DNA from: Hermatobates lingyangjiaoensis | Lineage: Eukaryota > Arthropoda > Insecta > Hemiptera > Hermatobatidae | Direction of reading: 5' to 3' | Length of the DNA stretch: 64,000 nucleotides | NCBI GenBank assembly: GCA_026182355.1 | Contig: JAPFBL010000326.1 | Coordinates: 62,001 to 126,000 of the forward strand | Shown: positions 47,501 to 60,800 of the stretch, in pieces | Position numbering within the stretch: position 1 is the first letter of the stretch | How the letters are laid out: each line of letters opens with the position of its first letter | Notes under the pieces: generated by a model | Told to the model about the DNA's origin: nothing | What the model saw: the letters and a program-made list of their open reading frames with translations, nothing else | Database searches by the model: none | Program-made: the position numbers and the translations under genes

Positions 47501-49712
47501 AATAAAATAACCGTTTGATGGCGCCCGAAACCGGTGGGATAGCTCCAGAAGCAGTATACGAGGTAAGACGGTTTATTCTATTTCTAATAATAATCATACT
47601 AACCTCAGTGACATTTAATGTTTGTATATTTTTTTATTTTACATTTATATACACGGTTACTTTTCTTAAAGCTACTAATTAATAATTATACTTTATGAAT
47701 AATGATAAAAATACTATTTTAACTGAATGTTTCCATTTTTCATATTTTTAATGTAAGTCAGCGGTATTTGCTACAATAAGTGAAGCATATAATTAAAAAA
47801 AAACATACAATAGAACAAAAAAAAGAAAGAAGCCATGTGGATCCTCTTGTCTCTTAAAAACGTATCAATCTCGAGATTGGGGTATTTAAGATCCAAAGAA
47901 ATCTTTCGTATCTCATTAGTTTTAATATAAGATTGGGTTTTTAAGATATAATGAAACCTTTCCTATATTATCAGTTTTAACAGAACATAGGGTTTTTATG
48001 ATCCAAAGGAATCTTTCGTATCTCATCAGTTTTAATATAAGATTGGGTTTTTAAGATATAATGAAACCTTTCCTATATTATCAGTTTTAAGATAACATAG
48101 GGTTTTTAAGATCCAAAGAAACCTTTCTATTATCATCAAATCTTTTATCAAATGAATCTTTCCTATATAATCAGTTTTAACATAAGATTGGGTTTTTAAG
48201 ATCCAAAGGGATCTTTCCTATATAATCAGTTTTAACATAAGATTGGGTTTTTAAGATCCAAAGGAACGTTTCCTACCTTATCAGTTTTAATATAAGATTA
48301 AACAAAATGCTGCGCTTTTTTCCATATTTGACCAAAGAAAATCTTAAACAACTGTCTACTAATTATTAGAAAACATTTTCTGAAATAAGAATTCTGTTTT
48401 GAAACTGTCTAAATATCAATCCAAAAAGTTTCTCTTTGTCTAAATCAGAAAGTATTTCAACAAGTTTTCTTGTACTTTTCGTACAAAACGAAAACAGGAT
48501 ATGTAAGACATTGTTGTTGCTTGATTGAAGTTGTTGAAGTTTACATTGCAAAAACGAAAAAGTGTATAAATGATTGTAAAAACACTAAGGTCATGCACAC
48601 AGGACATCAGGAGAGTCATGGTAAAAAAAATAGATAATACGGACTAGTTAAAATTAAACAGTACTACTATTACAAAGATCTGTTAGGATAAATACAAACA
48701 AAATACTTTTCCAACATGATTAACATATTTCTGATTATCTCATAGATAATAAGACATACCAGGAGTTGATCAGGAGTGAAGTATAAAACTTCATTTTGAA
48801 TACACCTCACTATAGTTCTTCCAAGGCCATCTTGAAGTTCTTGAACCACTCGCAGTCTATGCTTCAGTCTTAAGCTCTCTATTTGATTTACAGAGATCGA
48901 ATTGAATTTAGAATAGGCGTTATAAAGTAATTTCTGAATAGATACACTCTGCAACAATAACAAATTAAAACGCTGTTAAAAGCAAAAGAAAAATTCATTA
49001 ATATATATCAGAGTGTATCTGAATAGATACACTCTGCAACAATAACAAATCAAAACGCTATTAAAATCAAAAGAAAAATGCATTATATATTATATATATA
49101 TATATATATAAACTAGAATTTAAAAAAGAACACATAGAAAGGAAACCACTGAACTATATTTCGATGTCCTCGTCTTCAGGAAAAGAAGTGAATCGCTCCA
49201 AAGGCTGATAACGACTGACTTGGCGTTCGAACTGAAGCACTCAAACAGTGTAGCCAACTTTCGGAGGAAAGGTAGACAGGGAAGATAAAGAAATAAAAGC
49301 CAAATAAAAATTAAAAAAAGAAAACATTTAACTGAAATAAAATTAAAAGCTGATAACAAATTTAAAAAAAAAAAAAATCAACGATTGACGTTAAGCCCAG
49401 GAGCCGATCTACCGCCCAGAAGACTAATAAGTGCTTCTTCTGAAGCTTTCAGAGTAACTTTCGAATTAGTCTGATCAATCTGCCTCAGGACCTGTACACG
49501 GAAACAGTCATTGAAACTGATTCCGTGAGAACTGGCATGAGTAGCAACGGGAAGGTCACTGCGTTTGCTAACGGATGACCTGTGATTATTCATACGCAGG
49601 CTTAGCTTGGTGGAAGCCAAACCCACATAAAAAGAATCACACTGGGTGCAATCCAGTATATATACATAATTTATATATATATATATATAAAGTTATATAT
49701 ATATATATATTG

Positions 49713-49768
<56 letters not shown>

Positions 49769-52700
49769 TTGGAGAGCTCTTCTTTCCGTGAGGGGCTCTC
49801 CAAAGAAGATGTAGCCGTTCTTGTCCCTTCTAATCCACGTTGTCCTAAATTTTACTTACTCCCTAAAATTCACAAATCTTTTGAGATGCCTTTTACTCCG
49901 CCCCCGGGAGGCCAATAGTTTCTAGCTATGGTTCTCTCACGGAAAGGGTTTCTGCGTTCGTTGATGCCTTCTTGCAGCCTATTGTAAGAATGCAGCCTTC
50001 TTACTGCAGAGACTCCTTTCATTTCCTTGATTTACTGAAAAACCTGTCCATTCTGAGACGCTTGACTTCCCCCTTGTCATGGTCACGATGGATGTGAAGT
50101 CGTTATACACTGTCATTGACCATGATGAGGGTTTGGAGGCTTTACGCTATTTTCTTAATCACAGACCCCTACCTCATTCTCCCTCTACCGATTTCCTTGT
50201 CAAACTGGCTGACTTTGTTTTGGGGCATAATTACTTTCAATTCGAAGGTAAGTTTTATCTTCAGACCAGAGGTACCGCCATGGGGACGAGGATGGCTCCT
50301 TCTTTTGCCAATTATTTATGGCGAAGCTGGAACAAATGTTCCTTGCTTCTTGCCCTCTTTCTCCACTATTCTATGTTAGATTTATTGATGACATCTTCCT
50401 TGTTTGGCAGCACGGCCAACATCTTTTTGGATTCTTTCATCACTTCCTTCGAAGCTTTCTCCACCTCTATCTCTTTCACACACCATTCCTCCCCCTACAA
50501 CATAACTTCTTAGATGTTGACATCACTCTTAACAGTGGGACCTTCACGACGTCTGTTCACGTTAAGCCCACCAACGCCCAAAACTACCTCCATTACAAAA
50601 GTTTGTCATCCTCCTCATATTAAAAAATCTATCCGCGGTCTCTTTCAATCCGTCTTCATCGCCTCTGTAATAATATCCAAGATCGGGAAACTAATCTTCA
50701 AAAACTTAAATGCAAATTCACTCAGCGTTGGTTATCCCCCAATTTAATCAATAGCCGAATCATCCCTGCCAATGTCAACTTTTCCACTAATAACAGAAGA
50801 GAACCCACTACTACTGCTTCGCTTCCAAACTACTGCTACGTTTTAAGTGGATGAGCCGAGAAGAAATGAACGTAAGATGAAACATTGGTTGACTTCCTAT
50901 GAATACTGTACTTTAATTTATCCAAAATTTAGATAAATTAAAGTACAGTATTCATAGGAAGTCAAGCAATGTTTCATCTTACGTTCATTTCTTCTCGGCT
51001 CATCCACTTAAAACCAAAAAGTCAGTTTTTAGTAGCATGTTCTTAAGAGCTTTCAAAATTTGCAGTGAGGAATTTTTAGATGAAGAAATCAAAAATATTT
51101 ACAAAATTGCAGATTCTTTAATGTATCCAAAAAGGTTAATCGACAATATCATAAAAAAGGTGAAACAATCCATGATATTAAAAATGAAGAACAGTTCACA
51201 AGAAGGAATTTGTTAGTCATTCCATACAGTCCTTGTTTGAAAGATATGCCTTCATTTATGAAAAGATTGGAGTTTCTGTTGTGTTCAGTAATGATGGTAA
51301 CTTGTTTAACAGACTTGTTAATAATAAGCCAAAAAGAAAGGACTGTTGTGTATACAGGATACCATGTACTGACTGTGAAATGTCTTACATTGGACAGACG
51401 AGCAAAGGTCTTCTTACAAGGATAAAACAGCACAAATACTCCATCAGAAGAGAGGACGAAAAGAGTGCTTTGTTCATTCACATAAGAGACAGTAATCATG
51501 TGATTAAATTGGAATGAAGCAAATGAATTAATATACGTATCTTCAGAAAGAAGAAGAAATATCGTAGAAAGTGCCCTCATAAAGAACTTTTATGAGAGGT
51601 TGATGAACAATAGCCTAGGACTCTACAAATTAGATGAAGTTTTGATTAACGGGATAATTAAACAGATGAAGACTTCATTATTAAACACATTCAGGGTTGC
51701 CATCAATTTTGGAAATTTCAATCAGCCAAGTTAACAAGTATTTATTGTTTTTTTAGTTCACTTGCTCTCCGAAGATGTGTTAACGAAAGGCCTTAGAGCA
51801 TTGTTTTTAAAAAATTGTTTTCATTGTGGTAAATTAATCATATATATATATATATATATAACTTTAAATTACACAAAGCACGACACAGAAAAGAGAATAA
51901 AAAGAATAAATTATATATATATATCAGAATATAGCACGATCATTCTCTGCTTTTCAATACAGGTTTTTGAACACGTTCATTATTAACAGCCCACTGAATC
52001 TCAATCAGTTTTTTTTCAGTTAGTGTTGTTAATTCATTTTTATTGCTTCCGACTTAATCAAGTTACTCTCTTGAGTAACGGTCTTTTTTTTTGAGCCGTT
52101 GGTAGGAGAATTGGATAATTTAATAAAATTTCTAACTTCCTTTTTTAAAAATTAAAAAAATTAAAAAGACGATGAGATGAACTATATTTGTAAATAATAA
52201 CTACGAAGTAATAACTAGTAGGTAACTCTGGCTGGAAAACCGAATCAAAAAAATTCTTTAGAATATCTGTATGACTGAAAATTTATTGAAGGCCATTGCA
52301 GCCGTTTGAATGATTTCTTTACTCTACAGAATCAACATATATTCACTGATTTCACAGGAACAAATAGATAAAATTGTCTAGTAGTCTATAAAAACCATTG
52401 TTGTTTGAAAATTGCGAAAAATATATTTTTTTCGGTGAGCTAAGAGGAAGGTATTAACGTTGACACACAAATCCACGTCTACTAACTGGTGCTGCATATA
52501 TTAAAAAAAAAACCTGTGATACACTCTATATTTTTGCCAATCTTCAAAAACTATAGGTGAGTGCATAATTATTGCAGCTTTTTTCAATAAATTTTCTTCA
52601 ATAAAAACAATAACTTGACAAAAACATTTTTATTTTGGAATATATTATACATCTAATTCAATTACCGCTTCTTATTTGCTTGGTGGTTGTCGATTCCATG

Positions 52701-55700
52701 TGTGAAGAAATTGCTGTTCTTAGAGACAATGTACTCTTTGATGGCAGTCACTAAGTCATCCAAACTGTCGTAGACTTTGGTTACAAGTCAATTTTTCATT
52801 GAACGGTTAACGTGATAATCTGTAGGCGCGTCTGTGGGATAATATGACGGGCGAAGGGAGCAGGTCTCAACCTTTGCCGGACATGGATTTGACAACGCGA
52901 CGTTCGATATGTGGACGAACATTATCATAGTGAAAGATAATATGGTTCTTTTTGAGCAGTATTTTTGACTCGATTGCAGCGAAGGATAATTTGAATATAT
53001 AAAAAAACATATACAAAATATATTTTTATTTAAATTTTACTAACATTTTTTTTTAAAAATAATGCCACAATATTTATACACCCACCTAATAGCGACATGA
53101 AACTATGACAAAAGTTTTAACTGAGTTCAACATCTTATTCAGTGGATGTTCAGACATTTTTAGACCTTGCTTTGTGAATTTCAAAATAAATGTGCTAACA
53201 TTTACTACAGAAGATCAAACCACTCCCCTGGATAGTGCGATAGGGATATGAAGTCTCAAACAAAAAATCCATAGCCCTCTTTCAATCCATTGATAATAGT
53301 AGGACCCAAATTGAGACCCATCCCTATATTGCCAGTACTGGCCTCAGAAGTAGGTATTCAATTGTAGAAATTATAACTAAATATGCTAAAAATTTATTAT
53401 TTGACTTTAAAAGTAAAGAGAATATATTTTATCTCTTTTTTTAAAAAAAAAATATTTAGAATTTATTACCTAAATTCGTATATACCATTAAAATTGCTTT
53501 AGTAACACAGTCTAGAGAATAAAGAGGGTTCACTTGCCTTTTTCATTAATTCACCATCCTTGATGAGGGGTTGACAGGCATCGTTTTCATTGTAAATCCC
53601 ACTCAAGTAGTTGGTAAGAATTTCCATAGCCTCTCCATCATCGTGACACTTAAGCAACTCATCTTGGTTTTCTTCCAATATAGTCAATGCAACCTTTTAA
53701 CACATAAACTTTATTCTATCTCCCTGACATTGTATTCATTATAAAATAGTTAAAAAAAGGGGAAACAAATTATCAGTAATCAGAAGTATAGGTCAAAATT
53801 ATTACTAGTTTTATCATCGCTAATCAAAAATACTAGTTTAATAGCATCACTGGGTGAGGTCACTCCAGAGACCATAGTTCAAAAGATGCTCCTAAACGAA
53901 AACAATTGGTCAAAAGCTGCAAACTTTGTAGAGGCGGTTCTCCATCATAAGAAGAACGAAAGTGGTGTGAGGCAAGGGCAATGATTGAACGAATGGGGAC
54001 AAGAAGGTGAATCCTATTCAGGACTGAGGCACCGGCACGAAGTAATGTGCAAACGGTTCCGTGTCGGGTATTGCCAGGAAATAGGATGTGGTTTTTTAGT
54101 GGGTCGGGACCCCCAACCCCACATACCCTAAGCAAGACGTCTTGCTAAGGGATCTGATGAACAGATTTTTCCACATCCTACGACGAAAAAAAAAATCAAA
54201 AATACGGCATCCTCGGGACGTGAAGACTTCGGGAGTTTATGAGTTTGTGTGGTGTTCCCTGTATACAGTAGAGTCTGGTTTACCCGGCACAAACGGGAGG
54301 AAAGGGATGCCGGATAAGTTGATTTGCCTTTGTTTTGAGAGGTACATATAGATATACAGATTAACACAAATATGCACCAAGATTTTGGAAAAAACGACGC
54401 CCGTAATAAATAATTCGATGCTTAATACAATGTAAACAAATCATATCACACTGATACTCATCATTTACCAGTAATCGTTGTAATTGTAGTATTTTGGGTG
54501 GTATTGGGGGCTCTGGAGATATTGTTTATTGAAAACCCCAGGCATTGTGCCTTAGAAATCATTTAATAACAGCGGTAATCAATCGTAAAGTAAACTTGAA
54601 TCTCGCCCTTCACCATAAACAAAACGTAACTTAACAATCGATCTAACAAACTAACTTAAGCCTAAAAATTTTCTTAGTTGATTTAGTTCATTAGTGGATT
54701 GTCGACAAATCCACCAAAATCAATCCTTTCGGCCAGTGAATCGTCTAGCATCAGTTCATTGAGTGGTTCATCATTTGGTTTCAGTCTGTGCAGCATGTAA
54801 TCGAAGCCTGCCCGAGATATGACAGGGAGAGATACAGAGTGGAAATGTTTTTAGGCTCTACCCTGTCCAACTCATACGGTAGAGTACTTGAAAAAGTCAA
54901 CCTCCCGGCGTTCCTGAGCTACATCCATGCCATAAATAGGGTTAAATCACCCTAGTACATTACCTATACTTTAATGTAAAAAAAAAAAAAAAGAAAGTAA
55001 AATGTATAATGTATCAGACAAAGTCTGACCTAGTTATGTTACATGGGATCTTCCTTTTTGCTCCGAAATATCATTCGCACCCAGTGTAACCGTTTCGCGA
55101 TGTAAATATACTGTTGCGCGAGTAGTATCGAGTTGCCCGCCTCCGCGTGGTCCACCTTGGGCGTCGCCATGTGTACATGCGACGGCTAAAGGGCAAATCG
55201 TAAAAAGACAACCTGACTTGATTTAAAAACGATATGGCCCTAAATATGGCTTAGTGCGTATAAAGGTCAACACAGGTTCATCATTTGGTGCATTTGGTGG
55301 ACCTGGTTTCGGTTCATCAGAGTGATGGCCTGGTTTTGGGTCAATTTTTTGGCTCTCTTCCATTTTTTTGTGCTACTCTTTGTCTTGCTATAGCAAAGAG
55401 TTTTAGGTTATCTGTTTGTTACGACATAATTATGTACCATTTCTTTTAATTTTCTAATTTTCGCCCAATTTTGGGCAAAAATCGGCCACGGAAAAATTAT
55501 ACCGTTGTTTTGAATACAGGGTAAACGGGATTCTAATGTATATTTAAAGAAAATTACACCTGTAACGTTTTTCAATGGCAGAAATTAAAAAAAAAAATAA
55601 ATGAAAGAACTAATAATTACAATGATACATATTTAGTTTATAAATAATGAAAATAATTTAAGTACAATTAATAATACTTACTTGGAAAAGTACTTTGGCC

Positions 55701-55876
55701 CCATCGTAAAAGAAACAGTCAACAACAGTAACGGCGCTTGAATAGGGCATTACACTGAAAAACAGAAAAAAAAGTTTGAACATATTAAACAATGTTGTTT
55801 AAAAAAAATCATTCAAAGGTCGAAAGCATGAAAAAGAAAAACAAAATGCGGTATAATTATCAAAGTAAAACGATAC

Positions 55877-55921
<45 letters not shown>

Positions 55922-57777
55922 TGTGATGACAGCAAAAGACAGGCAAAACGCGTCGACTTTAGACTTATTAAACAATTATCTCACAACAACAAACAAAAAA
56001 CAATCTTTCGTTAGTTTTCTAAAAAAAATGAAAAGTTAATGGATAAATTTTTTTAATGGAGTTTATCTAAACTTTCTAATTGAAAAATTGATAACCAAAT
56101 ACATGAATATATACAAATATAATCCCATAATAACAAAACTTAACAGTCGTCAGTGAAATAGAAATGAAGTCTAAACTACAGTAAGACATTCAGAAACGTG
56201 GCTTTGATCATTCAACCAAAACAGAGTCTCAAGAGTGAGACTGTTCTTCAGGTTCTTCAGTTCAACGGTCAGTTCTTAAGGTTCAAATTAAACTCTCATT
56301 GCCAACGTTTCGGTCTTTATTTAAAACCATTTTCATAGGCAGAAGTATAAATTTTGAAACAGAAAAACTAAGCATTTCATTACAAATTATTTTACAAAGA
56401 AAAATAATATGTGGATTTTAACAACAACTGTAGTCTGAATAAACCCATGACACTAAACTGTCACGTGTTCTGAACTGTGTACAGTTCAGTGTCACCTGTT
56501 CTTAACTGTGTACAGTTCAGTGTCACGTGTTCTTAACTGTGTACAGTTCAGTGTCACGTGTTCATTCATACTACAGTTGTTGTTAAAATTACATATACTA
56601 TTATTCTTTGTAAAATAATTTGTAATGTAATACTTAGTTTTTCTGTTTCAAAATGTATACTTCTGCCTATGAAAAAGGTTTTAAATAAAGACCGAAACAT
56701 TGGTAATGAGAGTTTAATTTGAACCTGAAGAACTGACCGAGTCCCGATAAACTATAGTTTTGTATATATATAAATATAAACAAACACTTTTTCTTCTTCT
56801 CGGAGTTTGGTCAGGGTAAATATATGGAATCATCTTTTTGCGAACGTTTCGTCTTTATTTTAAGACATCCTCAGGGCTATAAATCAAGGCTGGGTTCTGT
56901 TACATTTCAGAACCCAGCCTTGATTTATGGCCCTGAGGATGTCTTAAAGTAAAGACGAAACGTTGGCAAAAAGGTAATTCCTTATATTTATACTGACCAA
57001 ACTCCGAGAAGAAGAAAAAGTGTTTGTTAATATTTTGTGGTCAAGAAAACAGTACCGTATATAAATATATATAACAGATTCAATAATATATCGAGCGTTT
57101 GATAGAGTAGGTGTGTTCGGTTTTATTTAAAACCGAAACGTTGGCAACGAGAGTTTGATTTTTTATCCTGGAAAATTGACCGAACCCCGATTAGAGAAAC
57201 ATCTATAATTATATATATATTATAATATATATTTCATATATAGTATATATATATATATATAGACGAACATTGGAATGAGAGTTTAATTTGAACTGAAGAA
57301 CTGACCGAGTCCCGATAAACTATTAAGTTTTGTATATAATAATATAAACAAACACTTTCTTCTTCTTCTCGGAGTTTGGTAGGGTAAATATATGGAATCA
57401 TCTTTTTGCGAACGTTTCGTCTTTCCATTCCCCTTACAGACCATCCTCAGGTGCTATTAAATCAAGGCTGAGGTTCTGTTACATTTCAGAACCCAGCCTT
57501 GATTTATGGCCCTGAGGATGTCTTAAAGTAAAGACGAAACGTTGGCAAAAAGGTAATTTTCCTTATATTTATATTGAACCAAACTCGAGAAGAAGAAAAG
57601 TGTTTGTTAATTTTTGCGTCAAGAAAACAGTACCGTATATAAATATATTAACAGATTCAATCATATCGAGCGTTTGGATAGAGTAGGTGTGTTCGGTTTT
57701 ATTAAAACCTGAAAACGTTGGAACGAGAGTTTGATTTTTTATCTGCGAAATTGACCGCAACCGATTAGAGAAACACC

Positions 57778-57815
<38 letters not shown>

Positions 57816-60800
57816 TATAAGATGTAATTTTTTTTTTTTTTGAGGTTTGAGGTCCAATGATTTAAACTAGTCCTTTTGCCGACGTTTCGACATATATTTA
57901 TGTCATCTTCAGGGCTACAACATGATTGTTTTACAATTAGCACTACTATTACTACTATTTGGTAATTTAATTGGACTAGTTTAAATCATTGGACCTCAAA
58001 CCTCAAAAAAAAAAAAATACATCTTATAAATATTGGGTCAAGAAAACAATTCAGGTATATGTTAATATATTATATATATATATATATATGGATTAATTTA
58101 CCAGAATGAAAAACAATTTTTTGAAACAATGTTCTAAGGCCTTTCGTTAACACATCGTCAGAGAGCAAGTGAATTAAAAAAAATGTGAATGATGTGAATT
58201 AAACACATCTCTGACGATGTGTTAACGAAAGGCCTTAGAGCATTGTTTCAAAAAATTGTTTTTCATTGTGGTAAATTAATCCATCTATTATATCAAGTGT
58301 TATTTTGATTATTATTCATATATATATATATTTACTTCCTAAAATCCATAAACCCTATAAAATGCCCGATCACCCCCCTCCTGGCCGACCCATAGTTTCA
58401 AGCTATGGCTGTCTTACTGAGCGCATTTCAGCGTTCGTTGACGCCATTCTGCAGCCCATAGTTACCCAACTCCCCACTTTCTGGAAAGACACCTTCCACT
58501 TCCTCCAAATACTCAATAACATCTCCCTACCGGAATCCCTGGAACATCCTCTCCTTCTAGCCACTATGGACGTCACATCCCTGTACACGGTTATTGACCA
58601 TGGCGAGGGTTTGGCGGCCCTACAGTGGTTCCTTGACAATAGACCCTTACCCCACATACCCTCCACCGCTTTTGTCCTTCAGCTAAGTTCCTTTGTCCTG
58701 CAGCACAATGTCTTCAGTTTTGAGGACCATCTATATCTTCAGACCAGAGGAACTGCTATGGGTACAAGAATGGACCCTTCCTTTGCCAACCTTTACATGG
58801 CCAAACTTGAACAGGATTTCCTCTCGTCTCATGCCCTCCAACCCCTTGCCTACACCCGGTTCATTGATGATATATTTTTTGTATGGCCTCATGGCAAAGA
58901 TTCTCTGGAAACTTTTATTGACGCCTTCAAAACTTCCTGTTCATCACTCAATTTCACCCACTCCTTCTCCTATACCTCCTTAACCTTCCTAGATGTAGTA
59001 GTGTCCCTAAGCGGCAGGACCTTCACCACCTCCATACACACAAAACCTACCAATGCCCAACAATATCTGCACTTCAATAGTTGTCACCCATCCCACACAA
59101 AAAAGTCCCTACCTCGTTCCCTCTCCATCCGCATACACCGTATTTTCAGTGACCTCTATCAACGACAGTGTCATATCGACAAACTTAGGGAAAAATTCGT
59201 CCAGCGGGGCTACTCTCCCAGGTTTGTTGATAAACGCTTAATACCTGCCACCAATCAATATCTTCCTAGGACTGCCGCTGAACCCAACAGTTCTCCCTTT
59301 ATCGTAACTACTTTCTTTCCTGGGGTCCATAAGATCGGGAATATCATCAAGGACATTTTTCCTCTCCTGTCCTCTTCCCCCTCCACCTCCTCCGTCTTCC
59401 GAAAACCCCCTCGCCTGTCCTTCAGAAAGTCTCCCAATTTAGGAAACCTGTTTTCCCACAGATCCCTTGAAACTCCTGGGATTGGGGTGGTGCGTGCTGG
59501 TATGGAGAAATGCAGCCGTCGCCTCTGCCTTACCTGTCCTTTAGTTAACCCTTCACCTTTCTTCTCCTCACCAACCAACTCTTTCCGCGTCCCACCTAAC
59601 ACCTCCTGCTCATCCAGGAATTGCGTCTACCGACTGAACTGTAGACAATGTGGAGCATTCTACATTGGTATGACTTCTACCAAGCTCAATGAGCGTTTGA
59701 ACAACCATAGAGCTTCGGTCGGTCAGCGCAAACAGCTTCCTGTAGCTATCCATGCCAACAGCCATAACCTTTCTTTTAATGACTGCTTTCCTGTTCAAAT
59801 CATTAAGCTAGTGACCACTGATGACCGTAGTTTGACATTAAGAGTGTCTGAGGAGGCGCACATATGGTTATTGGGGGCCCGATCAGATCCCGGTTTAAAT
59901 CAGAAGCGTTAACTTTTATTTGTTTTTCCTTTTATTTTTAACTTATATATTCATATTCATATATATATATTTTTTATTTTTTTATTATTTTTTCCCCTTT
60001 TTTTATTATATATATTTTTTTATATTATTTTTTTATTTTATTTTTATTTTATTTTTTTTTATTATTTCCTTTTTTATAATTTTTAATTTTATCTATTGTT
60101 TTTGCTTTCTCCGTTCTCCGACGTTTAGTGCCTAGCTCCTTTTTTACGCTAGTGCTGCTCTCTTCGGTTGACTCTTTATTTCTTCATTCGCGCTCCGTTC
60201 TTCGACGTGGGGAGATCTCTCTCACTTCGTCCTCTCTTCTAGTCTACTCTCCTGATGACGAACAACAGTTCGAAATATTGAATTCTGTAAGTTTTCTTTG
60301 TATTCTCTTTTCTGTGTCGTGCTTTGTGTAATTTAAAGTAATATTATATATATATATATATATATAATATTTAAATTAATACACAAAGCACGACACAGAA
60401 AAGAGAATACAAAGAAAACTTACAGAATTCAATATTTCGAACTGTTGTTCGTCATCAGGAGAGTAGACTAGTAGAGAGGACGAAGTGAGAGAGATCTCCC
60501 CACGTCGAAGAACGGAGCGCGAATGAAGAAATAAAGAGTCAACCGAAGAGAGCAGCACTAGCGTAAAAAAGGAGCTAGGCACTAAACGTCGGAGAACGGA
60601 GAAAGCAAAAACAATAGATAAAATTATAAAATTAAAAATTATAAATTAAAAATTATAAAAAATTAATAAAACAAAATAAATAAATAAATAAAATAAAAAA
60701 TATATATAATAAAAAAAGGAAAAAAAAAATAAAAAAAAAATATATATATATATGAATATGAATATATAAGTTAAAAATAAAAGGAAAAACAAATAAAAGT

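Noticed and set aside
59920..60135. 71-codon Phe/Tyr/Ile-rich frame
   Set aside because: Translation of the T-rich 3' UTR of the Penelope-like element.
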